This document shows positions 32,725-43,769 of a stretch of DNA of 64,000 nt, piece after piece. Below the pieces are notes generated by a model, which was not told where the DNA came from, searched no databases, and was given only the letters and a program-made list of their open reading frames with translations. Position numbers and translations under genes: made by a program. The DNA is from Massospora cicadina. Lineage: Eukaryota; Entomophthoromycota; Entomophthoromycetes; Entomophthorales; Entomophthoraceae. How positions within the stretch are numbered: position 1 is the first letter of the stretch; every line of letters begins with the position of its first letter. The DNA is taken from contig JAKSZP010006626.1 in assembly GCA_022478985.1 (NCBI GenBank), positions 186,001-250,000 on the forward strand. The letters run 5' to 3'.

Positions 32725-33189
32725 AGAGTAGTAAATTGAGTCCACACTAAGTATCTAAAGAGTTGGATCAAAGAAAAAAATAAAAAAAGAGTTCCCAAAG
32801 GACCAATGAATCATTAATTTGGTCATGTCCTGATTATTTAGGTCAAGTCTGAAAAAAGGAACTCTGAACCAATCTAGATGGTTAAATCTGAAAAAAGGAC
32901 CTCTGTACCATAGAAAACTGGTAGGTTTAAGTGCCCAGGATCCATTTTGGGGGAATGATGGACCTCTGAACTGAAAAAAGGTCAAGTCCCATAGAAAAAA
33001 GAGAGAATAAAAATAAAAAAATGGTAAAACATATTGGGAAAAAAATATGATTTTTAAATGCATTGAAAAAAGCTGATATATTTTTATAATTTTTTATTTA
33101 TTTTTATTGGTTATCCTCAGTGTGGAGATGATTCCACCTATGTCGCCTCTTGGGGGAGGGAGGATGGATCACAGTAGGAAGAAATAGCC
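32725..33189 (+). other. End of D integrase and 3' noncoding, PPT-like tract
   Basis: The integrase ends near 32770. At 32905-33010 a stretch repeats 30070-30170 (AACTGGTAGGTTTAAGT, CCCAGGA, ATGACCTCTGA-like, CAAGTCCCAT). TTGGGGGAGGGAGGATGG at 33153-33170 looks like a PPT but no LTR of D follows. Confidence 0.55.
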
Positions 33190-34341
33190 ATCAAAATTGA
33201 TATGCGATCAGACACTTGAAAGGGCGAGACCTACATGAAACCACATTCATTAAATGGATGCAGAACCCTGAGAGAACGCGACTAGGGGATGGGAAATTGA
33301 TATGTTGGAAGAAGCCAATCGCAAAACCCTGGAGTAGGGAGGAAAACAGCAATAAAGGAAGAGGCAATCGGTGAATAACCCCAAGTAATCCTGAAAAGGC
33401 ACTGGCGCCAGAAGATTTGTCTTGAGTGCCTGCCAATGGGCCTCATCAAGAACACCAGACATGTGAGCCAGCAGCAAAGAAGGAATACTCGAGGGGGGTT
33501 GTCAAATCATGCACATAATTAATGTCATCAATGGAAGATAGTGATGAGAAGCTCCAGAGAAGAGGTAGTCATGTAAAGAGCGGATTGCATCTTTTAAATG
33601 ATGACTACAGGCTTCACAGAAGCTGAAGCTGAACAACTGATGAAAGCCAGGTGAGGCTGGAAGCTTTGTCAACCAACATCAAAGAACTTGGCCAGCAAAG
33701 TGGAGAGTATAAGCAGCAGTATCTCGATTTAGAAGGTTGTCCAGATCAGAGGTATTCAGCGCTAATGACAATGCCTCAGTGACTTGTGCTCGAAGTTCAG
33801 CATAGGGGAGCTCAAAATGCATGCTGTTCCTGATTGAAATCTCAGAAACCAGCACAGCGGGTGGTTGAATTGTCCAAGTCAAAAGAGGAACTCAGGAAGA
33901 AAATCCGACCTGGCCAAGAACAAATGATTAAAGTGATGGCGTAACCTCTGGAGCATCAACGATGATGTTTGGAGCATCAGCAAAAGGAGCCGAATCCAGA
34001 AGGGTTTTGAAGTCCAACTCAGGGATCAACTGTAAGGGAAGAGTAGGCCATCAGTTGTTTGAAATGATGGCACACCTGGTTTCAGAGGGATTGGATACTG
34101 TTTCCAATAATTTGATAGAAGGACTAGCCCCTTGCACCAGACTAGGCGTATGAGTCCTGGAAGGACCATAGAAGAGGTTCCGTCGAGCATCCCAACTCAT
34201 CTGCTGGAAGAGGCAGAGGTCCAAATCTGACAGACTGTTCAGAAGTTGCTGATAGCGGGATTCTGAGTTTGACATATGAGCAGGACTAGAGGGAGATGTC
34301 AGAATTATATAGAAGTTGACATTATGCACTCTATAATCCAT
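33190..34341 (-). pseudogene. Foreign gag fragment on the minus strand
   Basis: Minus frames at 34341-34051, 33882-33679 and 33477-33191 follow in order. They read SNSESRYQQLLNSLSDLDLC, LFQQMSWDARRNLFYG, ISIRNSMHFELPYAELRAQV, TEALSLALNTSDLDNLLNRD and ALKTNLLAPVPFQDYLGLFT. Helical, with W and aromatic spacing like a capsid, so probably the gag start of another Ty3 element. It is opposite in strand to everything around it, and there is no pol. Confidence 0.5.
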
Positions 34342-34647
34342 TAGGCTCCAATTTTGGAAATTAATTTCATAAAATAAATGAAATAAGCTTTCTGAGGGAA
34401 GGATTAAGAATGACTTACAGCCAAGAGGTTATGAGCGAAATAACGAGGGCAAATAGAAATAAGTATTCTTAATCAAGCCACAAAAAACATTAATGGCAAG
34501 AGTCTCCTGTCTAGGACGAGGAGAGAATCAGGAATTCAAGGAAGCCAGACCAAGAATCCTGAATATTACAATGGGTAATATACCCTGATGGGGGAAAACT
34601 GGATCCTGGAAAAAATAATATCACAAGTAAATCGATCAGCCCAGCAC
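34342..34647. other. Unassigned, perhaps LTR remnant
   Basis: No gene seen between the minus gag and the LTR of B. Confidence 0.4.
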
Positions 34648-35633
34648 TTTAATGGTCAAGGCGTTGCCTGACCATCACATTGCCCTAGTCTTTCCTAGGG
34701 CGATAGTCGAGGCCAGGGGAGAAGGGCTAGACTGCACCAATTTTCATAAATGGCAATCTGATGAATCAGATGCCTCAAAATCAATAGTAAAAGCAAATCA
34801 AAAGGTGATGGGGAAGCGAAGCCTCAGTAATGGCGCTCTGGCCAACCAGATGCTGCCAAATCCAATATTACTAAATGTGGCATTGACGGTTGGACCCTCA
34901 GAGATGAATTTCCAGCCAATCAGGTGTGGCCAAACCCGTTGCTCATGGGAGTATTGACAAGGATGAAAATCCTTGCGAATGGCACTCTGGCCAACCAGAT
35001 GCCGCCAAACAATATATTACCAAAAGAGGCAACAAACCAATATTGGGGAATATGGGCAAAGGGAATGGCCCGGGCTTTGAGAGCAATTTGAAGCTGAATA
35101 ATAAATGCAAAAAAGTTTCGCAACCCTGAGGGTACCCAGCCCGAGATTGAGAATGGGCCTTGATGCCGAAATTGAGGGTCTAGATTCTCAAATAGGGCCC
35201 GCCACCAGGAAGATGCCCGCGGACTTCGCGGGAACAGGACCCGTTCTTCCTCACTAAGCTCAGTATAAATCTGAGCAGGCTAAACTGTTTAAAGCAGTTT
35301 TGTCTTCTATAAATTTAAATAAAACTTAATAAATTCGAAAATAAAGTTTTTTGCATTTGTAAATCAGTTTATTAAGAAAACCCAGAAACCCCCACATGGA
35401 CAGCAGTTCAGACTTTGACAGGGCCATCAAGTCCTTGTACGCCCTTTCAGGGGTCAGGCCCTCCTTCTGAGCGCCAGCATTGTCTTAACTGTGGCCCAAA
35501 CCTTTGTGGTAAAGTGGTTTCCGCAGAGTCAGATTCGGGATCTCTCCACAGCAGGGCTATCCTGCCTGTGGGAACTCACTTGGGCACTCTTGCCTAACTG
35601 CTTTGTAGCAGTTTAAGAGACCCATCCATCACA
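34648..35633 (+). repeat. 5' LTR of B (986 bp)
   Basis: It matches 39914-40895. A TATAAAT box at 35264-35270 lies about 30 bases before AGTTTTGTCT (35296-35305), the likely RNA start. Many differences from the 3' LTR are CG against TG or CA. Confidence 0.92.
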
Positions 35634-35646
35634 TTAGACGAAACTC
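35634..35646 (+). other. Putative self-primer binding site of B
   Basis: TTAGACGAAACTC directly follows the LTR. AGACGAAACT is complementary to AGTTTTGTCT at 35296-35305 with one C/T difference at a CG. As in Tf1-type elements the RNA 5' end could fold back to prime. Inferred. Confidence 0.55.
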
Positions 35647-35653
35647 ATTTAAC

Positions 35654-36560
35654 TTGATGTCTTTATTCCTGGACATGGTGGATAAGCCGTCAAAACGCGC
35701 CCTGCCTGCGTGGTATGAACACCCAACCACGTTTTTAATGGTCATCTTCTCTCTTCTATTTCTCCTAAGAGAAGTCGCCCGTTTCCTTCCCCCCAAGGGA
35801 CATACCAATGTCTACTTTCAATCTGAGCAGTCCGCGTCTGAGTTCCGACAGGCCCTCACCCCAGAGAGAGTTGAACACCTTGCGCGCCACCTTCTCTCGT
35901 GTGAAACTTCAAGCCTGGCTGACCACGGCATCAGGAGGAACGTCCCTAGTGTCACTTCAGATTGCTCAGATAGTAACCGCCCTGCCCAGAAACCTAGCGG
36001 ATTGGTTCACTGAGATACTGGAAACCCAGACGATGCTCCCTCTCACTTTGGAGGAATGTCTCCAACTGGTTGAGAGAGCGGCTATGCTGAATGACTCCCC
36101 AGACGCTGCATGGTCCGCCCTTCTGAACCTAACTCAAGGAAAGATGTCAGTCATGGAGTACGCCCGTGTGTACCGCCCTTTGGCCAAGGCGGCCAAGGTC
36201 ACCCCTACTCAGATAGCATGAATGTTCCGCAAGAACCTCCACCCAAACATTCTTAACGCATTGGCTGCCCACTCGCCTGGGAGCTACCCTCAATGAGGAG
36301 ATTTCAGTCGTGACCCAGGTGGAGGGCCAACTAGCGTTAGCGCAAGCAAAGGCCCATACTGGAGCGCAACAGGGAAGTTCCGCGGCCGCCGAGCTGAGTC
36401 TGAGCCAGTCTCTAACCCCTCGCAGGCTTCCTCACAGGGTTTGCCCTCTGGCTTTACCAATGGGGTAAACACTTCGGGAAACCCCTAGAGAGGGAAACCC
36501 TAGTACCTCCTACAACTTCCGCCCTACTCCTGCGCGTTGCTACCATCAATAAAGGAAATA
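35654..36560 (+). pseudogene. Element B gag
   Basis: The plus frame 35808-36221 (137 codons) encodes a capsid-like protein with LPRNLADWFTEILETQ, DAAWSALLNLTQGKMSVMEY and YARVYRPLAKAAKV, the W..F..L...Q...V.EY pattern of Ty3 Gag. A TGA at 36219 breaks it before FRKNLHPNILNALAAHSPG. The upstream start lies in another frame (from 35654). Downstream are Ser- and Gly-rich linker codons (SNPSQASSQGLPSGFTNGVN). No zinc knuckle survives. Confidence 0.75.
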
Positions 36561-36599
36561 CCTCGTCTTATCTCTATGTTTTCTATTTTTTACGGCTCT

Positions 36600-36850
36600 G
36601 GGGAAGAAGGGGAAAAAGGGAGGATCAACTTTGGGCGCTGGTGGACACCGGAGCGGAAGATAACTATCTAGACCACGGGTTAGCAAAAGAAATGAGCTGA
36701 AAATGGAATGGAAGGGAGCCGTGACGCTGGCAGACACCTCAAAAACGGTTAGCAGTTGGAAGATCGAGACCCAGGTGCTGCTGGCAGGGACCTCACACCT
36801 TCCAAGAGTCATTCAGTGCCATTAAAAATCTGCCTCATCCCATAATCCTG
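36600..36850 (+). pseudogene. Element B aspartic protease
   Basis: The plus reading near 36628-36700 gives LWALVDTGAEDNYLDHGLAK, a retropepsin active site (VDTGA), then a stop after KEMS. LPHPIILGMKWWHKN at the end is the YDIILGMPWL-type motif, in the frame that continues into RT. Confidence 0.75.
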
Positions 36851-36853
36851 GGC

Positions 36854-37618
36854 ATGAAGTGGTGGCACAAGAACTCCTTTCAGTTCAAACTGCAGGAGCG
36901 CCTGGTCCTGATACAACCCAAGAACCAACCCCCAGTGGCACTAGATTTCTTCACCACTGGCGGAGGGAAACCTGGGGTGAACGCAGTAGTAGGGCTGGAG
37001 ACGGAGGCGGACATACCCAACGAATTTCGTGCATATGTTCACTTATTTAAGAAGAACCAAGCTCCCTCTACCACCCCAAACAGTCCTTACCCTTTCACCT
37101 TTAGGTTCAAAAAGGATGCGGAGTTCCCCAAGGGTTGTCCCATCTGCCCTTTGAACCTTAAGGCGAAGGCTGCCCTTGAGGTCTATGTCAAGGAAATGCT
37201 GGTGCGCCGGATGATTGTTCCATCCAATTCGCCAGTGGTGTCACCAATACTCCTAGTCCCAAAAGCAAGTGGCGATCTCCGCCCATGTGTTGACTACTGG
37301 CGGCTGAACGCAATCACCGAGTCTGACCCCTACCCCATCCCTCTGATGGAGACCATCTCTCAGATGATCTCAGGTAGCCAGGTTTTCACCAAGTTGGACC
37401 TGGTTGACGCGTTCAACCAAGTTCCGGTAATTGCCAAACAACAACAATATACAGCTTTCAAGTGCCACTTGGGAGTCTTTGAGTACAAGGTGATGCCCTT
37501 TGGCCTCAAGAACGCCCCAGCAGTATTCCAACGTACCATATTCAACGCCCTAGGAAACCTGATTAGAAAATGTTGCGTATCATACATGGATGACATCCTT
37601 GTGTTTTCCAGGACCTAG
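36854..37618 (+). pseudogene. Element B reverse transcriptase
   Basis: The longest coding frame of the element, 254 codons. In order: EFRAYVHLFKKNQAPSTTP (linker), MIVPSNSPVVSPILLVPKAS, DLRPCVDYWRLNAITESDPY, FTKLDLVDAFNQVPV (first catalytic Asp), MPFGLKNAPAVFQRTI and CCVSYMDDILVFS with an intact YMDD box. A TAG at 37616 ends the frame right after the palm. It would need readthrough or repair to connect to RNase H. The RT core itself shows all key residues. Confidence 0.9.
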
Positions 37619-37865
37619 GAGAGAGAGAGGACCACAAAGGAGATGTGCTAAGCGTGCTGGAAGCCCTCAACAAGGCGGACCTCCGCTTTGAAGCCATCTA
37701 AATGCGAGTTCTACAAGGACTCCGTCTCCTTCTTAGGGAACGTAGTCTTCCAAAAGGGAACAGCCATATGCCCGGACAAGTAGAAGGCAGTAAGGGAGTG
37801 GTCAGCCCCTAAGGATAGAACGGGAGTTGGAAGTTTCCTGGGCGTAGTGAACTGCCTAAGGAGGT

Positions 37866-38579
37866 TTGCAAAGGACCTTTCCAAGACGGGCAGCACCCCT
37901 AACTCACCTGACAGGGCAGGTCCCATTTCATTGGGGAAAAGAGGAGGAGACAGCCTTCCAAGCCATCAAGGAGAGCCTCATGAAGGCACCAGTACTAGCC
38001 CATCTCGACGCCAACCGCCCTTTCATAGTGGAGAACGACGCCTCTAACTTTGCAATTGGGCCAGTTCTGCTGCAAGAGGGAGAAGATGGGGTAGACCATC
38101 CCTTAAGCTACTTTAGCAGGAAAATTCTGCCCGCTGAGACCAACTACCCCGTGTATGACAAGGAGCTCTTGCGATTGTATCAGCCTTGGAGGAATGGCAG
38201 CACCACTTACTCTACACTAGACATCCCTTTACTATCAGAACGGACCACTGAGCCCTCGAATTTTACAAGAGCCCAGCGCATGAACCAGCGCCAAGCCAGA
38301 TGGCACCTAGAGCTGGCGTCTTATGACTTTAGGATTGTGTACAAGCTGGGGGAAAGCAATCTCATCCCAGATCTCCTAAGCAGGGACCCAGGTAAGTCTT
38401 TCTCAAGGGAGGAGCTGTATGCATACAACACCGCTACTATGTTGCCCTCAAAGGTGTTCGCTGTCATCCAGAATGCCACCCAGGAACTGAGGGAAAGCTC
38501 CCATGCCGCCCAGCTAAGCTCAAAGTATGGGTCAACACTGTGGAGGGACCTGGAGGAGGGGAGAGAACGAGCACCCTAA
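37866..38579 (+). pseudogene. Element B RNase H
   Basis: A 237-codon plus frame: PFHWGKEEETAFQAIKESLM, IVENDASNFAIGPVLLQEGE (catalytic region, Asp kept), HPLSYFSRKILPAETNYPVY, DKELLRLYQPW and ARWHLELASYDFRIVYKLGE. The segment normally reading like KHRLEGALHPFTVRTDHKNL is frameshifted out and back, so a catalytic Asp is lost. It joins the integrase by overlapping frames at 38540. Confidence 0.85.
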
Positions 38580-39358
38580 GAATTTCTGTAAAAGAAAAGG
38601 CCTCATTCTCCAAAGGGCGCCCATGGCTGCCCAACTGCGAGCTCCAGAAGGAGGCGATAAGCTCTTTCCACGACCACCCCTTGGCGGGACACCCTGGAAA
38701 TGAGAAAACCATAGAGCTCCTGGCCTGGAGTTACTCCTGGCCGGGGATGCCCAGTGCCGTGAGAGAGTACATCCAGAAATGTGTCACATGCGCCCGTTTC
38801 AAGCATGTTAGGCAGAAGCCTTTAGAAAAACTCAAGCCCCTCCAGATTGCAGAAATGCCATGGTCCTCACTGAGTGTGGAATTCATAATGAGGCTTCCAA
38901 AATCAAAGGGATATGACGCTGTGATGGTGGTGGTAGACAGAATGACCAAGAACGCGGAATTCTTTCCTTGTAACTCCACCATCACAGCGGAGGGCATGGT
39001 GGATATCTTCGTTAATGAGGTGTTTGCCCTCCACGGTCTACTGGAGGAAATAGTATTGGATAGAGGCCCTCAATTCATCGCCCAATTTTGGCAACACCTA
39101 CTCGAAAATCTTCAGATCAAGCTATGCAGATCCTCAGCTTACCACCCTCAGTCAGACGGCCAGACAAAACGAGTTAACCAAGTCCTCGAGCAGTACCTGA
39201 GATGCTACATGACTACACAACAGGAACGCTGGATGGACTGGCTAAGACTAGCCCAATTCGCCTATAATAACTTGACCCATTCTTCAGCAGGTATGTCGCC
39301 ATTCATGGTGAACTATGGGTTCCACCCAAAGATGGTGAAAACCACCCCAGAGGTTTAA
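38540..39358 (+). pseudogene. Element B integrase
   Basis: A 272-codon frame. The zinc region is FHDHPLAGHPGNEKTIELLA and YIQKCVTCARFK (H-H-C-C complete). In the core LSVEFIMRLPKS has Glu where the first catalytic Asp belongs, EIVLDRGPQFIAQF keeps the second Asp, and SDGQTKRVNQVLEQYLR has Lys for the catalytic Glu. So two of three catalytic residues are replaced although the frame is open. The frame ends in TAA at 39356, just before the C-terminal part continues from 39375. Confidence 0.9.
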
Positions 39359-39374
39359 ACTAGCGGCCAACGAC

Positions 39375-39913
39375 TTGGCAACAGAAATGAAGGAAAACCT
39401 GAAAGCCCTGCATGCGAATTTAGTCAAAGCTATAGAATCACAGAAAAGGAAGCCCAACACTCACCAATCCGAGGCCCCAGTGCTAAAGGAAGGAGACCTA
39501 GTGATGATCAATGCAAAAAACTACTCGGTGCCAGCAAGCTGTAGGAAATTTGGACCAGTCGCTCTGGGCTCATTCAAGGTCCTCCACCAGGTAAATGAAG
39601 TGGCGTACAAGCTGGAGTTCCCTGAGGGATCGCGGGCACATCCAGTACTGCATGTCTTGCAACTGAGGAAGTTTGAAGGCCCTCTTCCAGAGAAACTGGA
39701 GCCTGTTCACTCAGGAAACCTGGGAGAGACGGAGTATGAGGTGGAAGAAATCTTGGAGTCAAAATTATCACGGAAGAAGCGTTGGTACCTCATCAAATGG
39801 GTAGGCTACCTGGTGGAGGAGTCCACCTGGAAGATGGCTGACGACTGCAGCAACTGCCCACAGAAGGTAGAGGAGTTCTGTAACCAGAGGGGGCTCTCAT
39901 ATGGGGAGGGTGA
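39375..39913 (+). pseudogene. Element B integrase C-terminus and chromodomain
   Basis: The frame runs from 39375 to 39995, ending inside the 3' LTR. It has KEGDLVMINAKNYSVPASCR, KFGPVALGSFKVLHQVNEVA and HPVLHVLQLRKFEG (integrase C-terminus), then a chromodomain with EYEVEEILESKLSRKKRWYL and IKWVGYLVEESTWKMADDC, the aromatic residues in place. The chromodomain would bind histone tails and bias integration. Open over its full length. Confidence 0.88.
39899..39913 (+). other. Polypurine tract of B
   Basis: ATATGGGGAGGGTGA directly before the LTR start TGTAACAG. Confidence 0.75.
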
Positions 39914-40895
39914 TGTAACAGTCAAGGCGTTGCCTGACCATCACATTGCTCTAGTCTTCCCTAGGGCGATAGTCGAGGCCAGGGGAAGGGCTTGACTGCA
40001 CCGATTTTTATAAATGGCAATCTGATGAATCAGATGCCTCGAAATCAGTAGTAAAAAAAATTGAAAGGCTGATGGGAAAGTAAAGCCTCAGAAATGGAAC
40101 TCTGGCCAACCAGATGCTGCCAAATTAATAATACTAAATGTTGTGTTGAGGGTTCAGACCCTCGGACATGAATTTCTGGCCAATCAGATGTGGCCAAACC
40201 TGTTGCTCATGGGAGTATCAACAAGGATGAAAATCCTTGCATACGGCGCTCTGGCCAACCAGATGCCGCCGAACAAAATATTCCCAAAAGAGGCAATGAA
40301 CCAATATCGGGGAATATAGGTGAAGGGAATGGCCCAGGCTTCAAGAGCAATTTGAAGCTAAATAATAAATACAGAAAAGTTTCTGCAACTCTGAGTGTAC
40401 TCAGCTCGAGTTCAAGAATGGGCCTCAACGCTGAAATCAAGGGTCTAGATTCTTGAATAGGGCCTGCCACTGGGAAGAGGCCCGCAGACTTCATGGGAAC
40501 AGGACCCACTCTTCCCCACTAAGCTCAGTATAAATCTGAGCAGGCGAAACTGTTTAAAGCAGTTCTGTATTCTATAAATTTTAATAATTAATAAATTTTA
40601 AAATAAAGTTTTCACATTTGTAAATCAGTTTATTAAGAAAACCTGGAAACCCCCACATGGACAGCAGTTCAGACTTTGACAGGGCCATCCAGTCCTTGTA
40701 CGCCCTTTCAGGGGTCAGGCCCTCCTTCTGAGCGCCAGCATTGTCTTGATTGTGGCCCAAACCTTCGTGGTTAAGTGGTTTCCGCATAGTTAGTTCGGGA
40801 TCTCTCCACAGCAGGGCTATCCTGCCTGTGGGCACTCACTTGGGCACTCTTGCCTAACTGCTTTGTAGCAGTTTTCAGAGACCCCATCTGTCACA
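39914..40895 (+). repeat. 3' LTR of B (982 bp)
   Basis: Partner of 34648-35633, starting TGTAACAG and ending CTGTCACA. Confidence 0.92.
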
Positions 40896-40900
40896 AGCAT

Positions 40901-41093
40901 GACAAGAGGTCGTGGGGACTGCTCACTGAGTAGGCGGTAGTGAGGAGGAAGAGGAGGAATGCCATATGCCTAAAGTCGTCCTGAGCAGTGTTGAGTATTG
41001 AAGAGTGTACTCCGCTTGAACCAATGAAGTATTAGACCAGGTGTCTGAAGAGGTGTTCCCATGCCCCAGTCCTTTTCTTGCTGGAAATTCAGG
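40901..41093 (+). other. D internal 3' noncoding
   Basis: The short stretch between element B and the PPT of D; no gene. Confidence 0.5.
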
Positions 41094-41106
41094 CAAGAGG
41101 GGGACG
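41094..41106 (+). other. Polypurine tract of D
   Basis: CAAGAGGGGGACG immediately before the LTR start TGTTGGGATTTTG. Confidence 0.82.
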
Positions 41107-42252
41107 TGTTGGGATTTTGCCCATATTCCCAGCCTGCTAGATTACCTGGTGTCGCTAAGGGAAAATTCTCTAAAGAAAAGTGAATCAGGAATTGATTGAC
41201 CCAAAATTTCAGAGGAACTATGTTTGGGGGATTTTGGGATATTCGTCTGGTCATATCCATCAGGGATTGATCCTGATGAATACCTAATATCTCATTGGTG
41301 GGGCGGCTGACAAGATAGGGGCACCTGATAGTGATTAACTATCAGGTGTACTGATTGGGATTGGTCAGATTTCATCAATGACTGATTGGGAATGTATGAT
41401 GAGTTGTAAGGCGAGTGATGCCACCTGCAACTGGCAAAGCAGATTGCTGGTTAAGTGACCTGCGATAATGGGAAAAATTTCCCATTACCTAAGCAGGTCG
41501 CTAGCTAATTATGGTCTGGTTCATTTGGATTGAGAGGAAAATGTTAGGGACACGCTTCTGACTCTTTCCGTTTGAGGTCTCAAGGATGTCCAATGACGGA
41601 ATCCTAGCCAGGATGGAGAAGACCATCGCTGCTAAGACGAGTAAGAGTGATTCGATGGCAACGTCTGCCGTTTCATCAAAGAGGTGTCAACCAAGGGTTA
41701 GACAGTCGAATCCCCTTTAAATTCCCTATGATTCACTATAATGAAAAAGACACATATACCTAGATACATATTAATACATTAGAACATTATTAGTTTTATT
41801 GTAGATTTGGTAATAGTTAGACTATCAGCATCTAGCGTGAAGTTCCATCTCAAGGATATTATTGCAGAAGGCAATAATTGGAAGATTCTTAGAAGAATAG
41901 TAGAGAACCAAGTGGGGATTTAGAGACGAAGGGAATCACAATGAAGGGATTGCTGCTGACTGTGTGTTAGGCCAAATGAGACTGTCATCAGAGGATCTTG
42001 ATGAAGATCAAGTGGACAGTATTGCAGGGAATGAATCCCTACAAGTATGACTATCAAGTATTTAATCAGTAATACCGGCCAAAGCATTAGGCCAAATTTT
42101 AGTTCTAACTCAACTATGGATAATGGTCTCCATACTATTATCAAATTATATATTCTTACAACACGAGGTGCACAAGAAAACTGAACCTGTGCAGTAAAAA
42201 AGATTAATAGGGTTGACCACCGATAATCAACCCAACTTAGTGATTTTTTACA
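41107..42252 (+). repeat. 3' LTR of D (1146 bp)
   Basis: Partner of 27817-28985; ends GATTTTTTACA. Directly after it the minus-strand element E begins. Confidence 0.9.
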
Positions 42253-42416
42253 GTTGCTTTTTCTTCAGGTCAATTACCACTTCAATTCCCTCTGGACAAC
42301 ATAGCTGACCTGCTAAAACGCGTTTGCACATGGGGGTTTGAGGAGATATATTGGCGTATGATACCATGACAGGGGCGAGGGAGAGGATCATGGTGGAAAG
42401 CACCACTGTAATTAGC

Positions 42417-42920
42417 TCATACAGGTCCCTCTGGGCCTGGAGCCAATGCAGGGTTGTGAATCAACATATCCGGCAGCACATTGAGGGGCCCTTTTATGAA
42501 CTCATACTTGAAGTTAAAGTTGCAAAGATCCCTGTATATGCATGCTTGACGGTGAGCCAGCTTTTGGGGTTTCCAATAATACAATAAGGACTTTTGGTCA
42601 GTGCGTACTGTGAATTCATTTTTTGCTCCCTGAAGAAGATATCTCCAATGAGTCAGTGACCATGCCACCGCAGCCAAATCTTTATCATAGATAGCCCATG
42701 CTTGTTCTGTGGAGGTGAATTTTCTTGTGAAGTATGCCACTGGATGCTCCCTCTCTTCATGCTCTTGCATTAGTACCGCTCTTACTGCAACTGCTAAAGC
42801 ATCGCATGCCTCCATAAATGGCTTGCTTTTGTCAGCATGCCGCTGGTTTAGAGCTGACAGAAAAACATTCTGATACCTTAAAGGCCTATTGACACTCCTT
42901 TGTCCATTTGAAAGGGACAT
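42417..42920 (-). pseudogene. Element E RNase H
   Basis: A 167-codon minus frame: FMEACDALAVAVRAVLMQEH (first catalytic Asp replaced, normally TDAS), REHPVAYFTRKFTSTEQAWA, YDKDLAAVAWSLTHWRYLLQ, FTVRTDQKSLLYYW and KYEFIKGPLNVLPDMLIHNP. Nearly complete domain, one frame. The integrase that should follow is absent because of the junction at 42253. Confidence 0.87.
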
Positions 42921-42929
42921 TCTTCCCTT

Positions 42930-43769
42930 TCAGTGAGTGAAAGGGGACGCCAGCTGGGCGAGCGCAGAAGAAAACTTCTTTAGGAAAATCACATTGCCCA
43001 GGAAACTTCTTAATTGTTTTTGGGTGTAGGGTTTGCCAGGACTGAATAGCCTGCAGCTTACATTAGGAACCGCATACCCATCATTAAGGACCAGGTTACC
43101 TAAGAATATTTCTTCCTCTAAAAAGAATTCACATTTGGACTGCTTGACAAAAAGCCCTGCCTTGAGAAGGGCAGCCATTACATCCTCCAAATCAATGGTG
43201 TGCTGGTCATGCTTTGGGGATTGGATTAGGATAATATTGATATATGTGACAGTACAGATAAATATTAGGTCCCTCAGGACATCATCAATCAATCGTTGGA
43301 AAGTTGCTGGTGCGTTCTTCAGTCTAAATGGCATCATCTTGAACTGGAATATCCCTCGCCTTGTTCTGATGGCTCTGAGCCACTCTTGACCCTCCTTGAC
43401 CCTCACCTGGTTAGAGGCATTAACCAAGTCTAACTTAAAAATTTTGAGATTTGGCAATGGCCTGTGCAAAGTTTTGTTCCAAGGGGAGAGGGTATGGGTC
43501 TTGAATTGTCACATTTTCAAAATGGCCATAGTCCATGCACGGGCGTAGGGTTCCATCCACCTTTTGGGCAAAAACAACTTTTAGGCAATGTTGGAGGATT
43601 TCTTGATAATCCATCCTTTGTCCAGCATATCATCTAACCAGATGCCCAGCGCCTTGTCTTCTTCCTCTGTGTGAGGGTACAGCGGGCAATTGATCTTGAC
43701 AAGATGCGTGGTTAGCTGGAAGGCTAGGTCATATTCTGAATGTGGAGAAAGTCGAGTTGCTATTCTCAT
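42930..43769 (-). pseudogene. Element E reverse transcriptase
   Basis: The frame 43469-42930 (179 codons) has IFKLDLVNASNQVRVKEGQE (first motif), MMPFRLKNAPATFQRLIDDV and, where YMDD belongs, TYINIILI, so both catalytic Asp residues are lost. The connection KQLRSFLGNVIFLKKFSSAL follows. The upstream part 43769-43581 has LPHSEYDLAF-type linker and IWLDDMLDKGWIIKKSSNIA. A shift lies between the two. Confidence 0.87.

Larger units (their letters stand above)
34648..40895 (+). mobile_element. Ty3/gypsy chromovirus B, best preserved element
   Basis: A 6.25-kb plus-strand element with LTRs at 34648-35633 and 39914-40895 and flanks AGCAC and AGCAT (a target duplication with one change). Gag, protease, RT, RNase H, integrase and chromodomain are in order, with only a handful of stops and shifts. 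RT is a single 254-codon frame. It uses a self-primer-like site and has a PPT. It lies inside the mosaic D. Confidence 0.93.
27817..42252 (+). mobile_element. LTR-bounded mosaic D with nested insertions
   Basis: A 5' LTR (27817-28985) with PBS and a 3' LTR (41107-42252) with PPT, same strand, enclose 12.1 kb. The inside holds Ty3 RNase H and integrase (30660-32770) without RT, a LINE fragment, a minus-strand gag fragment and the whole of chromovirus B. No target duplication is seen (ATCCC against GTTGC), so the two LTRs may come from two copies joined by recombination. The integrase style (SDNGTNF, no chromodomain) fits element H's family. Confidence 0.7.

Noticed and set aside
32168..32747. 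Several overlapping plus and minus frames of 80-138 codons
   Set aside because: They arise from the 455-bp LINE fragment with low stop density in all frames; they cross its border or its UTR.
33153..33175. Second PPT and 3' LTR of D near 33170
   Set aside because: The tract is good but the following sequence does not match either D LTR.
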